64,000 bases of DNA from Cyanoderma ruficeps (taxonomy: Eukaryota; Chordata; Aves; Passeriformes; Timaliidae): the NCBI GenBank assembly GCA_008694505.1, contig VZDJ01007747.1, positions 40,962,523 to 41,026,522 on the forward strand. The letters run 5' to 3'. The translations under genes and the position numbers were made by a program. Below the pieces are notes generated by a model that saw only the letters and a program-made list of their open reading frames with translations, made no database searches and was not told the DNA's origin. This document shows, one piece after another, positions 10,651 through 25,600 of this stretch. Every line of letters begins with the position of its first letter. Position 1 is the first letter of the stretch.

Positions 10651-13600
10651 CACACATCCACCCCAAGCATGGGTGTTTCTGGCCCGCTGTGGGAAAAAAG
10701 AAAGTCCTGAGCACTTTTTCGAATGTTACTGATAAGCCTGTCCAATCCTTGCCATTGATTGTCTTCGAATAGTAAAACCCGTCTGTGTCAGCCTCCAGGT
10801 GGATGTGGCTTTGAGAGCAGGCAATGGAGGCTTTGCTAGGACTGGATTCTGGATGCTTGTGATCCATAATTTTGTAAAAGAAGTCCCACAAATAGATGGC
10901 CTTCTGTTCTGGTTAATTTAGGAAAAATAATGTTTTTTCCTTTGTGAAAGGGCAATTAAGGAACCGTAGGATTTGTTTAGGCTAGGTTTTGGACGTTAGT
11001 CTTAATAAGTTTTAAGGGTCAGTATTGTTCCTGATGGCTTTCAGCAGCATGAGGGAAGATCGAAGGTGATGTTTTGAAGCTCTTGTGTTATGTACAATTC
11101 CAGAGTCATATTCTGCGACTCCTAGGATGTTCTTGGACAAAGATATGTGGGAAAGACAGAAGAAAAATGTAATCGTTTTTCAAAAGAAAAAAATTGCAGC
11201 AGACAAATATCAATATTTTTCTCTTTCACATCATGCTAAATGCCCTGGTTTTTCTAAGGGCACTCAGAAGAAATGGTCGATCTCTATTTCAGAACTAAAG
11301 ACTTTTGACTAGGCATTTTCACAGGGTTGCTATTGAGGATAGAGGATCATAAAATTGAGCTTCTACAGCTTGCAGGCTCCTAGAACATGAAGAACATCTT
11401 TCCGTTCTGCTCTTAATATTGTTTGGAAGAAAAACGTGTGAGAGATTATGTAATTTTTTTGCTGTGAATTCAGTAGTAATGACAATTCAAGGTTTAAAAT
11501 GTATTTAAAGATGTCTATAAACATGGATCCTTAGAATCTTCAGAAATGCAGGAACTAGTAAAATTAGAAGTTATAAATATTGAAATAATATGCATTTGCT
11601 ATAGATATTTTATAATATGTTTGCAGATAATCACAGACTTTAAAAGTCATAAAGTTTTTAAAAAGTGATTTTGTTGTTTTCTTACTGGAGGAATTCAAAA
11701 GATAAAATTATTAATTCCTTGACCTTTGGGTTTCATACATTTTCTTGGGAGAACCCAACTGTGCTGCAGACTAAAAAGCAATATATCAGATTGACTGTAA
11801 GTCATTAGTGTAGTTAAGCATACATTTAATTAAACCAGGCAAGTAGTCCTATTTAAATCAAGGGAACTCAAAGTCACCTGCATTCTGTGACACTAATGAT
11901 ATTCATAAAATCATTTACATGAATGCTTATTTACAGGAGTAAGACCTGATGACATTCACACACATTTTTCCTGCTCAGCTCTGTGTAATGGTTATAGAAT
12001 CAAATTCTTCATTCATGTTTATTCATACTTCTTGTATAACCTGCAGATTTCTTCCCCAAGCTCCAGAGGTTTAGGCTTACATTCTATTTACAATGTATTC
12101 AATATATATTCAGTTTGATCTATATTTTAAATGTGTCTTTACCTTACAGGCAAAAAAGATGAATGTCTGGTCTGTAGAAGTGCTTGTCGTACCCTGGTCC
12201 TTTCAAAAGAGGTAAACAAGCTTTAGTTTTGTTGCATTACACTAATGTGTGGTTTGCTTAACAGCCAAACTATTTGCATTAAAAAATCCTTTGTTTTTTG
12301 GTTTTGCCAACTGTGACATGAATATTTACTGATAATAGGTTGCTAAACTTAGATACTTAGGCTCTAGACACCTCAGCTTTTTGTTGTACGTATTCCTTCA
12401 AATCAAAGCCTATGGACACTTGTTAGGTTTTCAGGTACTGCTGGACTGTAAATTGTTCTAAACTTCCCAAGAAATATGGCTGGTTACTGTAGGACATCAG
12501 TGACTGCTTTCAAAGTGTGAAAAAATGTTTATTGATTTTGGCATTTGTACATCACAGAAAATGAACTGTAATGAATTATTTCATGTAATGGACTGAATTG
12601 AAAAAACCTGCATGAGGGCTCAGCAGTGTTTTCAAGTGGATTAGGTTTTTTCCCCTGTTTTCTCTTAAGCTTAACTGTTTTCCTTGTGGCTGTGTGATTA
12701 AGAAGGGGTTTGAAATATTGTGGGGAATTCTTGTTATTCGCTGGAGAATTAAGAGCTTTTAATTCGCTTTCTTGATTAATCATTAGGAATATATTAATTT
12801 TGCCATTTCTCTGAGGAGAAATCTTCTCTTTAGCTGATTTCATAAATAGATTGTGAAAACATTCATATTTTTTGTAGACTGATGCCTACCTAAGAGATAA
12901 TTCCATATAAGGATAAAAGAGAAACACTAAAAACATTTAATAAAATTCAATGCAGCTAAACATGAGAGCCTTCTAGGAATCTTGCACATTGGAGAGGACA
13001 AGGCTACTAAAAAAATTGCAACAAAACAACAAAATGCAATTACAACACAAAGGAACAATGCACACAGTAATCAAATACGAAAAAGATCAAAAAGCCCTTC
13101 ATAAAAATTCTTAATTTTAATATGCTTTCAATATTAACCTATTGTTGTTGCAAACTTTGTTATTCATTTCAGTCAAAGAATAATTTAAGTTGTCAGGGAC
13201 CTCTGGAGATCATCTTGTCCAACACCTTGCTCAAAACAATGTTACTTTTTAAGTTACATCAGTCTTAAATTGCACCATTGCAGCAGCACTTGATAATTTA
13301 CTTCAAAAAACAACAGAAAGAATTGACAAATGGAATGATTTGGATACTAACAAAAATATTAGATGTTTCATTAGAGCCTGCCACTGCTCTGGAGGGCTGG
13401 AAGGAAGCAAATTACCATATTCTTTAAAAAAGACATTAATGATGATTGCTTATCCTTGATTAAGAACAGATAAAATGATTGGAATGATAATTAAAGATGC
13501 ATATAAAAAAGTCATGGCTCTATAATTCAGGAACCTGAGTGGAAATACACCTGGTAAGCTTTATGAGCTTGATGCTATGGAAGAATTCCCAATGAGGAGG

Positions 13601-16600
13601 ATGTCCTATAAATGTGTGAGAACTGCTAATTAAATTGTATGTTGGGGTAATCAACATGTACACATTAAATATTCTCATCTTTACAGTAATGCATCCTTGT
13701 CACCTTTATGTCTTCCTTCTGTGGCTCAGGATCCCCACTTGCTTTTCCCTAGGGGATGGTTAAATGTTATGATAAATCAGAATCTGGCTGTTCAGTATTT
13801 CAGAATATCATAGGAACATCTGCTACTCCTCCATGCAGCAGATAAAATACAAGCAGTGTTATACAAATCTTAATTTGAAAGAGTTTTTACATCAGCATGA
13901 AGCTGGTTGGGTTTTTTTTTCTTCAAATCTGATACTTAACAGGTACTTAAACCAAGATCATGGCTTTGATAGAACTCTAAATAGGTTGCAGAAGCTTGGC
14001 TCCTATAAATGCATTTCATTTAAAGAGGCTGAATGTATTTTTATGAATATCTTATTTTTTCAAGAATATTATTGTTTGTATTTTCTTTACTGAAACACCG
14101 TAGGTAGGTTAACTGTGCTGTCTGCATTTCTCCATCTGTCAGCTGGAAATTTTTGAATGCTTTGGCTAATGTCAACCAAATGCAAAATTGCAGAGGAAGT
14201 CTCAAATAGAATTATTTACCTCCTGTGAGTTCTGTAAAAATTAGTAGCTGGGGAAAGCAAGGAAAAGCAGTTTTCCTAAAGCATGCACAGCTCTGCAGAC
14301 AGTGCAGGGCATCAGCAATTGCTGCACAGCCCGGTAGCTGATGTCACATATGGGAAACAGAAGGTACTGCAAAACAGAAATCTGCTGCAAATCCAAGTTG
14401 TTGACTTAGCTCCTTGCACAGTCAGTTTTCATATATAAGAGACTCAATTGCCTTTTATTGTTATAAAGATTTAATTTAAGCACATATTGAAAATAGGTTG
14501 GGGTGTTGTTTAATCTTGGCTATTTGACTTTATGCTAGTGTTAAGATAGTTTTGGTGTAGATAAAAGTTCTGTTTTTCTGGATGTTTGGTTTGTGCGTTT
14601 CAAAGTGGAGCAAAGCCCAACCCTTTCTGATTTCAATGCACTATTTTTAATTTAAGTGACTGCCACTATCCTTCTTTCTTAGTATCCCAGAAAACTTACA
14701 CTTCATTCACAGATGGCCTAGTTTTTTTTTCTTTTAATAATTCATCTTTTTAAATCTTTCTATTTCTTAAAGCTTTTTGAGATTTTTAATACTTGTGGGA
14801 GTAATTTAGATTTTTCCTACAGCAGTTTCAGTTCTTTTTTACTGGATTTTGAAAGGTGGCTCCTTACATGAAGGCTGCCTTCTTTCTGGGACAGCCTTCT
14901 CCTGTAGTCTAAGGAGAAGCATTATTTTTGGTCTTTTTATTCTAATTTGGGGTAGTTGTAGACCTGCCTTCTCTTACACAATCACACTAGATCAAGGGGA
15001 GCCATCCAGTTTACAGAGTTTACAGGTAGATTTTCTTTCCTAGATAGATTGTTTTTGCAAGCTGTTTAACTATTTCAATTTAGTGCTATAACTAGTACAA
15101 CTATTTTGGAGTTGTATTTTCTTTGTTTTTCTTATGAACAGGTTAGAAATGTGTGTGTTCTGGATTAAAGTAACCCTTAAGTTATCTACACTGCTTAGAT
15201 TTGGATAGATGTCCAAATGTTATTATTCTGAAATTCACTTCATATTTCGAAGCATTTTTTCCTCACCCTAGGTAACAAATATATTTTTATTGCAATGGTG
15301 GCTTAGGTATAGAGCCCTTACTCAATATTTTTTAAAAGCACAGGCGGCCTTTTGTGAGGCCACATCAAGATTTCTGATTAAAAGACACACACAAGTCATA
15401 AAATACTTTAAAAATTCAACAATTACTTTAGGGCTCTTTCCTTATTCCAGGATAATATTCTGCTGCCCAGTGGGCAGGGAGAGACAAAGGGGTCCCAGTC
15501 AGCATTGGAACTATTCTGAAAAACGATTTTGAAACAAAACTGATTGTAGGATGTGTCCATGTGACTGGGAATGGTGAGAACCAAAAAGCCTGGAAAGGGG
15601 CTGCCAGAAACGTGGCTGTTGGTGAGAATGCAATGCCTCTTCCAGGGCCACAGCATCCTCCTTGGATGTCCTCTGGACACTGCTGCTCTCTTAATCACAA
15701 TAAGTGTATATGTGGGTAATGTATTTAAACAAAAGCCCAGTGCTTTCCAGATGGTTGATAAGGCCATTAAAGGAAACTAGACCTATTTTCAATTTCTGCA
15801 TTATTCTTTCCTGATCTGTCAATTTTTTTTTTTATTTATATACATCAGTCAATTTAAGGAACACTTTACAAAGGACTTTCTTTAATGTGACTTGCTAATA
15901 AAAGTGCTAACCTTGGTATATTTTCATTTCTTCATAGATAAGTCCCGATATTCAATCACTGTTCATGCGAGTAGATGTCTTATGCAAGAAATATTCAAAA
16001 GAAATATCACAGGTGAATCTACCTTAAAACTTTCTAACTCTGTAAAATAATCAGCAACTCCTACTGATTTTTATGTGAATGGGAAAAGTATAGGAGTGAG
16101 TGTTTGGAAATGAATGTATGCCCATTACCCTATTTACTTCCTTAATTCCACAGTTTCTAAGTTATTAAGGAGACATAAATTATTCATTTTGGTCATTGCT
16201 TATGTTTTCAAACTTTCTCTAAGGACCACTAAATGGTGTGAAATCACTGCAATGAAAAATTAGATCTGCCAGAGCTTAAACGTGCCCAGATAGTGTGCCT
16301 TAATTATAGCAATAAAAAGTTACACAGTGAAAACCTGAGCTGGATACAGGCCTGAGCTGACTGTGCTCTCTCTCTCTTTTTAATTTTTTTTCTTTTTTTC
16401 ATCAAAACACGCCTCATTTTTTTCCCAGATAAATGATTCCAAGGTCATTTTCCTCCTGCTTTCTGTGAATTCCAGATAGGATTCCTTTCTTCAGGCTTAG
16501 TTCTCAGTCAAGAACTTCAGTAGCTGTTTGGGTTGCATGAGTGCATACAAACTTCCATTTCCTCCTCATTTTCTGCCTCCCTTCAGCTTGACTTTGAGGC

Positions 16601-19600
16601 TTTGTGTCCTTGTCCCTCTTCCTCTGCATTTCAGCAGCAGTTTCAACCACCCCAGTAGTGCATTGTCCCTGGGCCCAGCTGCACCTTCGTTGTCTATTCT
16701 CATCTCCTTGGGCTGGGACTTGCTGATCTTTGGGTGAACTTCCTGATCCAGAACCAGTGACGCAGGGAATATGACCTGCTTTCTCCAGCAATGCTCATGG
16801 ATTCACATTTGCTCTACCCCAGGCTTCACAGACTTTGCCAAAGCTGAGCTTGGCCCCTTTCCTGGGCTGTGCACCTTCTCAGATGCAGAAGTGACACAAG
16901 GTAAAGATGAAGCCTTCCTCTGTCCTTCCATACCCACTTTCTAACAGCAGGATCAGCAGTTACTCCAGAAACTGAACAAATGCAGGGAACCACTCCTCCA
17001 ATCACATGGGAGTGCGAACTTCCATGCTGTGCCAAAAGAAGGAAGAAAGAGGGCTCAATGTCTCAAGGCTGAGGTAGGTGTTGTGTAGTCTGAGATAACC
17101 TGTTGGGAACATGCTGAAGTGTAGTCAAGGCAGTGAGGTATGTATGAGTCAAATGTGGTGCCTGCCTGAGGGTCAGCACCCCTCAGCACAGAAAGCCTGA
17201 AATTTTCAGCCTCCAGGCTTCCAATACAGGACTTGTCCCAGCATCAAAAGATGTAAGAGCATCTTATCTAATCTCTTATCTAATCTAGTATCTTGTCACT
17301 TTGGTGAGTGCTTAGTGAGAGCTGAGCTGGATGTAGTGATACATCTTCAGAAGAGCCTCCCAGCTTTCAACAGCTTGTGTCACAGGGATTTCTCAAGGTG
17401 GGGTTGGTCCTCTGCATTCAGAAGCTTGTGGTGGATATTTTTCCCCACATAATTGTCAGGTTACCTGTTTCCTGAATTTTAGCATCTGTCTCGTGTTGTA
17501 GAAGGGAGGTCCACAGGTTGTTCACTGCACGGTGATAATTTTATTTTTAAGATTTTAACCTGTTAGTTTCATTTCTTACTCTTGAATCTCATTCTGGAGG
17601 GGAAAGTATCAGTTCTCATGCACTACAACTGTGCTAATCATTTGTTTTAGACTGCTGGTGCATCCTTTCTTCAACTATCTTTTTTTCAGCCATGAAGATT
17701 CATATTCTATGTAGTCATTCTTTTACTGAAGTTCTTGCATGCCTCTGATTAATCTGAACTGTTTTCAGACCTACCCTGTCCTTTCTGAGATGTTAAGCAG
17801 ATTCAGGATATAGGAACATGCATTTTTAAAGGGGAATGATGGTGTCCCCTATTCCATTTTAAACCGCTGGTAAGATGTGGTTTACTTTTTGAATGGTACT
17901 GAGCACTAAACTGACAAATTCAGGTTTCTCCTAGACCCGAGAGCTCATTTCTGTGTAAGTGGAGGCAGCTCAGAGCCATCGCTTTCTACGTGGGTGTTTC
18001 TTCCCTCAGTTCTTCCAAAGACAACCTGATCCTTTGATGGGAATTCAGTGGGAACCTCCCAGCTTCTTCCACGGGGAATAAAAAGTAACTGTTTAAGTTG
18101 GATACTCCTCTATGGGTTTATATTCTCGGTGTTTTTCTTCTTGGTTGTCTCTATTCCCACAGATTTTCTGGCACTTTTCTTACATGTGAGAAAGAAGATA
18201 TATTAGAAGTTACTGCCTATGGTAATTTGTTCCTCAAGCTCTTGTCTTACCTGCCTTGTCATTTTTACTTTTAATTCGTCTTGGTTTATGATCCTCATTT
18301 GGACATAAGAAGTGCTTACACATCACCAGACTGTGTGTCTAACAATTATTTTTTAATTAACAGGGTATTTTTACAAGGCACATTATAATTGCCAGTAAGA
18401 CAGATGACTTTTTATCTTGCCATTAATTTTATGTGTTTGCTTAGCACTGATGAATAAGAAACACTGCAGCTAAACTGGCTTTCTAATATCTTTACCTTTT
18501 TATTGAACATAGTGTTAAAATATAACTTCAGTGAAATATATCTACCAGCTCTGCTGTAGGTCATATTGGATTGAATTATAAGAGTTTGTCTATCAGTGAT
18601 AATAACTTAGAATAGTTTGGGATTTTTTTTCAAGAGAATTTATAGAAGGTATGTTAAATGCCTGTTAAAAAACAAAACTTTGCATACTGTGAAGTAGTTC
18701 TTTTCCATCACTTCTTTGCTGAGGTGCATAAACATAATTATGTGAAACTTGATATAACTATTTATTTTTAGGTTTCAGAATTTCAAGAAAAACATCGTAA
18801 GTGTTTTTTAACACACCACAAACAAAAGGTAACTCTATTTGTAATTTTCCAGGTTTTGTTTATCTTTGCCTTGTTACTTTGGTTTCTTTTTAGAAACGAT
18901 ATTGATCTTTTATTGGAGTACTTAGAATAATTTATCAGGATTGACTCATTACTGTCATTATAAATACCAGTTTTTAATTGTTTAAAGTCTATGAGGACTC
19001 TATTGATTCTGGTGACTATTTTTAATAAAATATTCTAGTTGTGAGGTGGTTAAGATTAAATGGAGAATCGAAGGACAGGGAGGGAAGAAAGTGGACATAA
19101 GCCCAGAGGAATAGAGGACTCGGGCTGACAAAATGAGTGAGTAGCTTGAGCAATGGGAAACAAGACTAAGGGCTAGTACCCTGAATTTGGGATAACTCAG
19201 CGTGAAGGGCAGAATTAATTATTCTGTGGAGAACAGGTACTGCATTTGTGACTGTGCTTCTTCCTTTGTAGGTAGGAAGGCAATTTTCTTTTTCATTTTT
19301 CAGCTACTGCTAAGTATTTGATTATATAGTTCTTTCATTTCTAAGGACATGAGATGCTGCTCAAAGCTACCTGGCCATATTGGTGACTTGACCCATGAGG
19401 GGTGGCCCATGTGTGAAATAACAGAGAAAAGCTTGTGTAGCTGCCCAGTTGGCCATTCCATGTGTGAGGAGAGTTGCTGGTATGATTGTCATGGATAGAA
19501 AGCTTGGAAAATTAGGTGCTCTGTGGCCCATTCTTCCCTCTTCTCCATGAATGCATTTTGGGATCACTCACAGTGTACTGTGATGTGTGTAGTTTTTAAG

Positions 19601-22600
19601 TCCTGTCCTGCTTTCAAAGCCAGGCCAGGGAGGAATTCTGATTTCATACCCCTTCTAATCCATTGTACCAACTCCTGAAACCTGTAGACAAAGTAAAACA
19701 AGTATCTTAATAGAATTCAGCAAAAATAGAAACGTTATCTCCAAAGAATCTGTGGAGAGTTTTGATACTTGGTAATGGTGGTTTTTTAAGTTGTTTCCTG
19801 TTGAGACATTCCCTCAGCAGTGTTTGTAAAGGGATGGTGCTTGACCTAAGGAAGGTGTTCAGGTGACAGTACCGAAACAGCTGAAGGTAGAGCTGGTTGC
19901 TGCTTCCATGGCATGCTCTTTTGGGTGGGCTTATTGTTGTTCTTGCCCATTCAGTGTATTGTTAATATGTTAAAACTGCTTGCATTGCATCAGGGCCCGG
20001 AGAGGCTGGTTGTATTACCATTGTATTACCATTACCATTCCGGTTTCTCCTGCTTGGCTGTCTCGTTTCCGGTCCCCTTCCTTATTTCTAGTTTGTCATC
20101 CTTGTCACTGTCACCCAACAAGGTGTCGTGGTCTTCATTAAACTGCTTTTTTGCTGGTTTTGTGAGTTGTGCAGGTATTGGGGTGCAGGTGATACTGGGC
20201 ACTTGCTGTCCATATTCCTGTCTTGATGCCCTGTTATACTAGGATCCCAAAATATTGAAAATCAAATAGTTACCTTCTTTAAGGGACTTTGGTTTAAAAA
20301 TTACCCAGTCCTACCACAGAGTAAAGTACATTCTTCCTGACTGGTTCTTTTTGTAATCAAACCTAGCTCTCAGTAGGAAGAAGAAAACAGAATACCAAAA
20401 ACCAGACCTTACATAGATTACATTTTTACTTTAATCTGTGTTGCAGAGTTTTGCATCTGCAAAAAGAGCATAGTATCTCCCACAAACAGTATGATTTTAT
20501 AAATCAGGTAATTTTATTAAAAGACTCAAATAATGTTTGAGAAGCATGAAAAGCTAACAAGCAAATTCATAATTTGCCTTGAAAATATGAACAGTGTGAA
20601 GGATTGAGGTCACATGATGGAAATTAAGGCTAAAATACAGATGCAGTATTGAAACTATTGAGTAAATTTTTACATCTTTCATAAAATATATGTTCACATC
20701 ACATAATGAAAGAGTGTAAAAAATACGCATACTAGGGAGCTGACCTAGTGTTCTTGCCCTTAATATTATTCAATTTTGCCAGCTCATAATATTCTTTAAT
20801 GGAGATATTTCTGGTTGTGTCTCTAATGTAGTAGGAACTACTTTTCACTTAAGCTTATTACAAATAGACACTGCAGTGAACTGAGTACATTTTGAATCTG
20901 AAATGAGAAATATGGGAACATAGTATTTTTTACATTTATTGGTAGCTTTTTCAGGTAACTCCATATTAATCATAACAAAGCTTTTTACATCAGATATGGA
21001 AAACAAAACAAAAGAAAAGAAAACAATTTTAAGCACTTTTCCTCGTATTCATTTATCCAATATTATCGGCACACTTAAGAAAAGGTAATCAAACTAAGTC
21101 TTTAACTGCCAAAAAGAAGCATATCTCTTCCAGACTGACTGTTTAATGGCTCCATAATGCAGCCATAACAGCTCCAATAAATCGGGAATTGCAGTGATGT
21201 CTTAGAATTAAAACCAATGGAAAGCACCCTTTCAACACTTTAGAATACTAGTTGGCTGAAAATGAAGCTGTATATCACACAAATAGACTTTGTTTAAATC
21301 TGATTATCTCGCAGATAGCAAAGCTGGAAGAGTCTCTCAAGAAAGTAACACAACAAATGCAACAGCTACAATGGTAAGAGGTCTAATGCAGCAAAAGTAA
21401 ATGTAATCAGACGACAGTAAGTTTAATTTTTAAACCAATAAAAATTTAATGTTTTGTTTGCCTTCCTCATGTTTTTACAGAAAAAAATGTATAGTGATTT
21501 CTGACATCAGATCCATTTTATTCACAAAAATCAATCCTGTCAGAAAGGAATAATTTTATTTTAAAATACAACTCAGTTAACTCTAAAAATTAACTTCTAA
21601 TAAAGTCTATCACGTAGATTCTCAGTTTTAAATTTTTATTTTCAGTTACATAACCATGTCGGTGTATTTTGCAATGGACTTTATAGCATCAGCCTGGAAA
21701 GTACTATGATATTTCCTGGTATCTTAGCCCATTTATAAAGTTACCAGAGTTTTGTGACATGGTTCTTACAGTTTCTATTTCTAGTGAAGATTAAATTCTT
21801 GTCTCATCTTGAATTAGTTTTTTCTCTCAAATGTTTTAAATTGGTAGCCAAGAGGTCTCTCTTTGTTATCCCCCTGCTCAATGACTGATACACCTTCATC
21901 TTTTCATCTTAATTATTTCCAACATAGAGCCATAAGTGTTATTTAAATCTCCTTAATAAGCCAGTTCATGAAACCGCATTTTAACTGCACAGATTTGATC
22001 TTTAATTAATCTTTCTTCCTTTTCTGTGGGTTTCCTTTTTTTCAGTACAGACTTTTCCTTGACTCTTAAATCCCCATAATACTGTATTTTGCTCTCTCGG
22101 GCTGCTTAGTGTAATGTAACAGAAAGAAAAACCAGTATAAACAAAACTCTGTATGTGGTGGATGTGCAGTTTATATATTTTTATTCGCTGCCTTCATTTT
22201 CTTGTCAGGATCTCAAATAAATAGCATCTTGGTTTATACTAAATACAGAGTTCTAACTGAATTTTAGATTTTTTTTTATGAGTTCTACCAAGAAAGCAGT
22301 GTCCTAGGGCCTTTCCTTGCTTGCCTAGTAAACATATTCCTCCTGTTATGGTTCTTGTCAGAGGTACCAGTTATATTATATAAAGTTATTGTTGTATAGC
22401 ATGAAAATTGTTGAATATCATTGAATAGCATGAAAATGCCAACATTTCATTTGACAACTAGATTTCTTAAAGTTTGGCGAATGTTTAATTTCATGAAATG
22501 AAATTAGTTTTGTGCTTAGCTATAGTTAATCATTGTATTTTAACATTTTCTGTTCTCTAAAGTATTTTGCCATAATGTTGTGCTAAATTTGATATTGTGG

Positions 22601-25600
22601 GGTATGTAATGAACACTGTTCACAGTTTTAGCAAATAAATTCTTACTTTGTTTCATGGCAAATCATGTTACTTTAAAACCTGCTACTGATGGATAAAATG
22701 CTTTGATTTTATGCTTTATTGACCAGTTAGACATGTGAACCAGTCAAACCAGCTTTAATTTATATCTGTTGTTCCTTCTTTCCCTTTTAGCATGAAACCT
22801 CCTGAAAAAACTACACCGCTGCCATTTTCCAGTACAAGCAGAAATCCATTTTCCTGTAAGAAGTGTTGGTTTAAAATATTAACTGTGGAATACCTGTCAC
22901 TGGATAGAGCTGTGTTCTAATATTAAATTTCTTAATGACTTCAGTTCCTTCAAGAAAACAGAATGTTTATTCTTCCTATTCTCTTCATTCCAGTCGTCCT
23001 TCCACTTCTGAAACGTGGGTACAAATTTGTTAATTTTCAATGGAAATCTTAACTAATTTTTTATACAGAAAGTAACCTTTTTTGTAATGAGTTTAAAATA
23101 TTTTCTGATTTTGTGTTTTGTTTTTTCAAACTGTTCAAGTGTGAAAGAACTGAGGACAGTCTTATTTATCCAAGTGTACATTACAGTTGTATGGATGGTG
23201 GTTACTGGAAAGAAATCTAAGACATGATGCACCTTATTCCAAAGAACTTTTGGAGGAATGGACAGATGGATAGATAGATCAGTGAGACACTCTTATTTAT
23301 CATAGAGAAAAACTAAATTTATTGTGCAGACACCTGTATGGACTGTAGTTGTCTCAGGTTAGATGGGATGAGCCAGTCCAGTAAGGCTCATTTAATTTTA
23401 AGTAGAATGAATACACAGCTTGCTCAAGCTAATAAAGTATTTCTATACCTTTGACCGTGACTTTTTTTTCTACAAAAAAATCCCAGAGATTCAGAGTGCC
23501 CTTGTTGCAGATACAAATGACAAATACATAAATATGCACATTTATTCAGACAAATAGAGGAATAATGATGCTAATCATAAAATAACTTTCTCTGTAAATG
23601 TCTAAACCAAAGCCCAGAATCAATGAATAGATTTTTCTTACTGCTAGTGAGTTTTGGAATAAGCCCTAAATACTTACATGTCTTATGCATTATGTATTAT
23701 GCTTTTCCATTGCTAGTCAAATTTAACATTAGAATCTAACATAATTTTAGTCTTTATAATGGAAATGTTATTTTTATTACAATGTCATTCTTACTTTGAC
23801 CTTTCTTGCAAGGATGGAGGCAATGGAGGTTGATCCTGTACCTTCACCAATGAGGAAAGTAAGTGTGTTTTTTAAATTTTTTTAAGAATAGTTACACATA
23901 TATATCCTTTTGATTTCTCCTGCTCTGTTAATGCTGCAAAAAATAGGATTCTCTCCCCATCCCATTCAGAACCCTTCTGATGTGCAAGATTATTTCAGAT
24001 ATGCTTGGTGCAGGCCAGAAGTCAGATGCTCCCCAAAAGAAACCAACAGCAAATAAATCATAACATGAATTTCTGGAATTATATTCTTCACGTGCCATAT
24101 ACAGACTTTTAAACTTGTGATGCCAAATCAAATGGCAAATTCTTAAAATCTCAACATTAGAAGAATGTCAGTGGTCTGCAAGCACCATTTAGACTCTGAT
24201 ACCTGAGTAGGGAATTGCAGGTTTTGAGTGATATTGCTAACATGAGAATGAAGGCAGGAGCTTTTCATGGTGTTGCTATCCTGGTTAGGAGAGGTGACAT
24301 CCAGGAACAGCTGCTAGCTTGCAAATGGAATTTTAGCCCAGAAAACAGTGAGAGTGTCTCATAACCCTTCTTATCAGAATGTGATAGGTTATAATAAAGC
24401 TAAAGTACATGTATTTCCCACCTGCCATAGATCCTTAAAAATAGTAACTTAATTCTTAGGTTTTGCCTTTTAGTGCTATGGACAAAACTGACAACAGAGA
24501 GTTCTGGAAATCTGCAGGCTCTGCAGAAGTGAAAAACATAACACTGTTGCTTAAAATGTCTTAATAATTAATATGCTCATCATGCTGTGGCTAATGACTT
24601 GCTGTTCATTTAGCTGGAGACACCAACTGGTCCAACGAGATTGTCAGTAATAACTCCACCACAGGATGGACGAATGGGTGAGTGAAAGTAAACTTTGTAA
24701 GTGGATAACATTTCTGTCACATTAGGAGGATGAATACATTAAAATCCATACATTAGCAATTTACTAAAAAAATCTGAATTGTGTTGAGGTGTGAGGAATT
24801 TACCATGTGGACTTGAATCCAGTGGCTGGGAAATGGTTAAAATGAAGTATGAAATGTTTTCCTTATCTCTTCTCTTCAGTAAATGATTACTTGTAACCAA
24901 ACTTTTCTTTTTGTTGTTGATTTTTGCCAGATCAACAGCTGCAAAGAAAATACTGTAGCTATAAGTGTGATTGAACAGAACAGGAATACTTGCAATTGTT
25001 GATTGTACATTGTTGATCCTCTGTTCAGCTTCATAATTTTATCTATTTGTGGTTAACAGAGAGTAACATTGTCCACAATGTCATATTAAATATTATGTGA
25101 CGAAAAGGGGGGGGAACTAAATGGAAGTTTAAAAAAAAAATTAATACCGGAAGCAAGGTAGTTGAGATCCAGAATTTATTCAAGAAGGTGATTTTTTTTT
25201 CACCTTATCACTGTTAAAGGGTATATGACATTTTACCTGCCACTACTTTCTTTCATTCCTTCATACCCTGAGCTTGGGTAACACTCAGATGTAAATAAAG
25301 CATGAGTAACAGCCTACTGGAATTGGTGCAGTCTCTTGAGGACTGTTTATTTGTGAGGAGTTTCCCAGAGTTCGTAATGCTTTGCAGGCCTGCTATTTGT
25401 GTGTCTCCCTCATTTTTTGGTTTTACGTTCAGCATGTTTCTGCAGCAGTCCATGCTCAGGCAGGCTTTCACCTGGCTTCAGCAGGTCACAGAATCCATCT
25501 GCAGCCACATAAAGAACCTTTAGCACTCTTGTGTTTTTAACATGGTGTAAGTGTCCTGAAACAAAGGCAAATGCAATTGCAATTCAATTTCAATGAAAGA

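Noticed and set aside
10083..10772. 229-codon + strand frame across the CpG island
   Set aside because: It overlaps the RNF212 5' untranslated region and exon 1 in another frame; stop codons are rare there only because of high GC, and the translation is Ala/Pro/Arg filler without a domain.
22994..23014. Short form of RNF212 exon 7 beginning after attccag
   Set aside because: It gives a frame that stops within exon 8 and loses the conserved MEVD motif, so the longer exon from 22945 was chosen.
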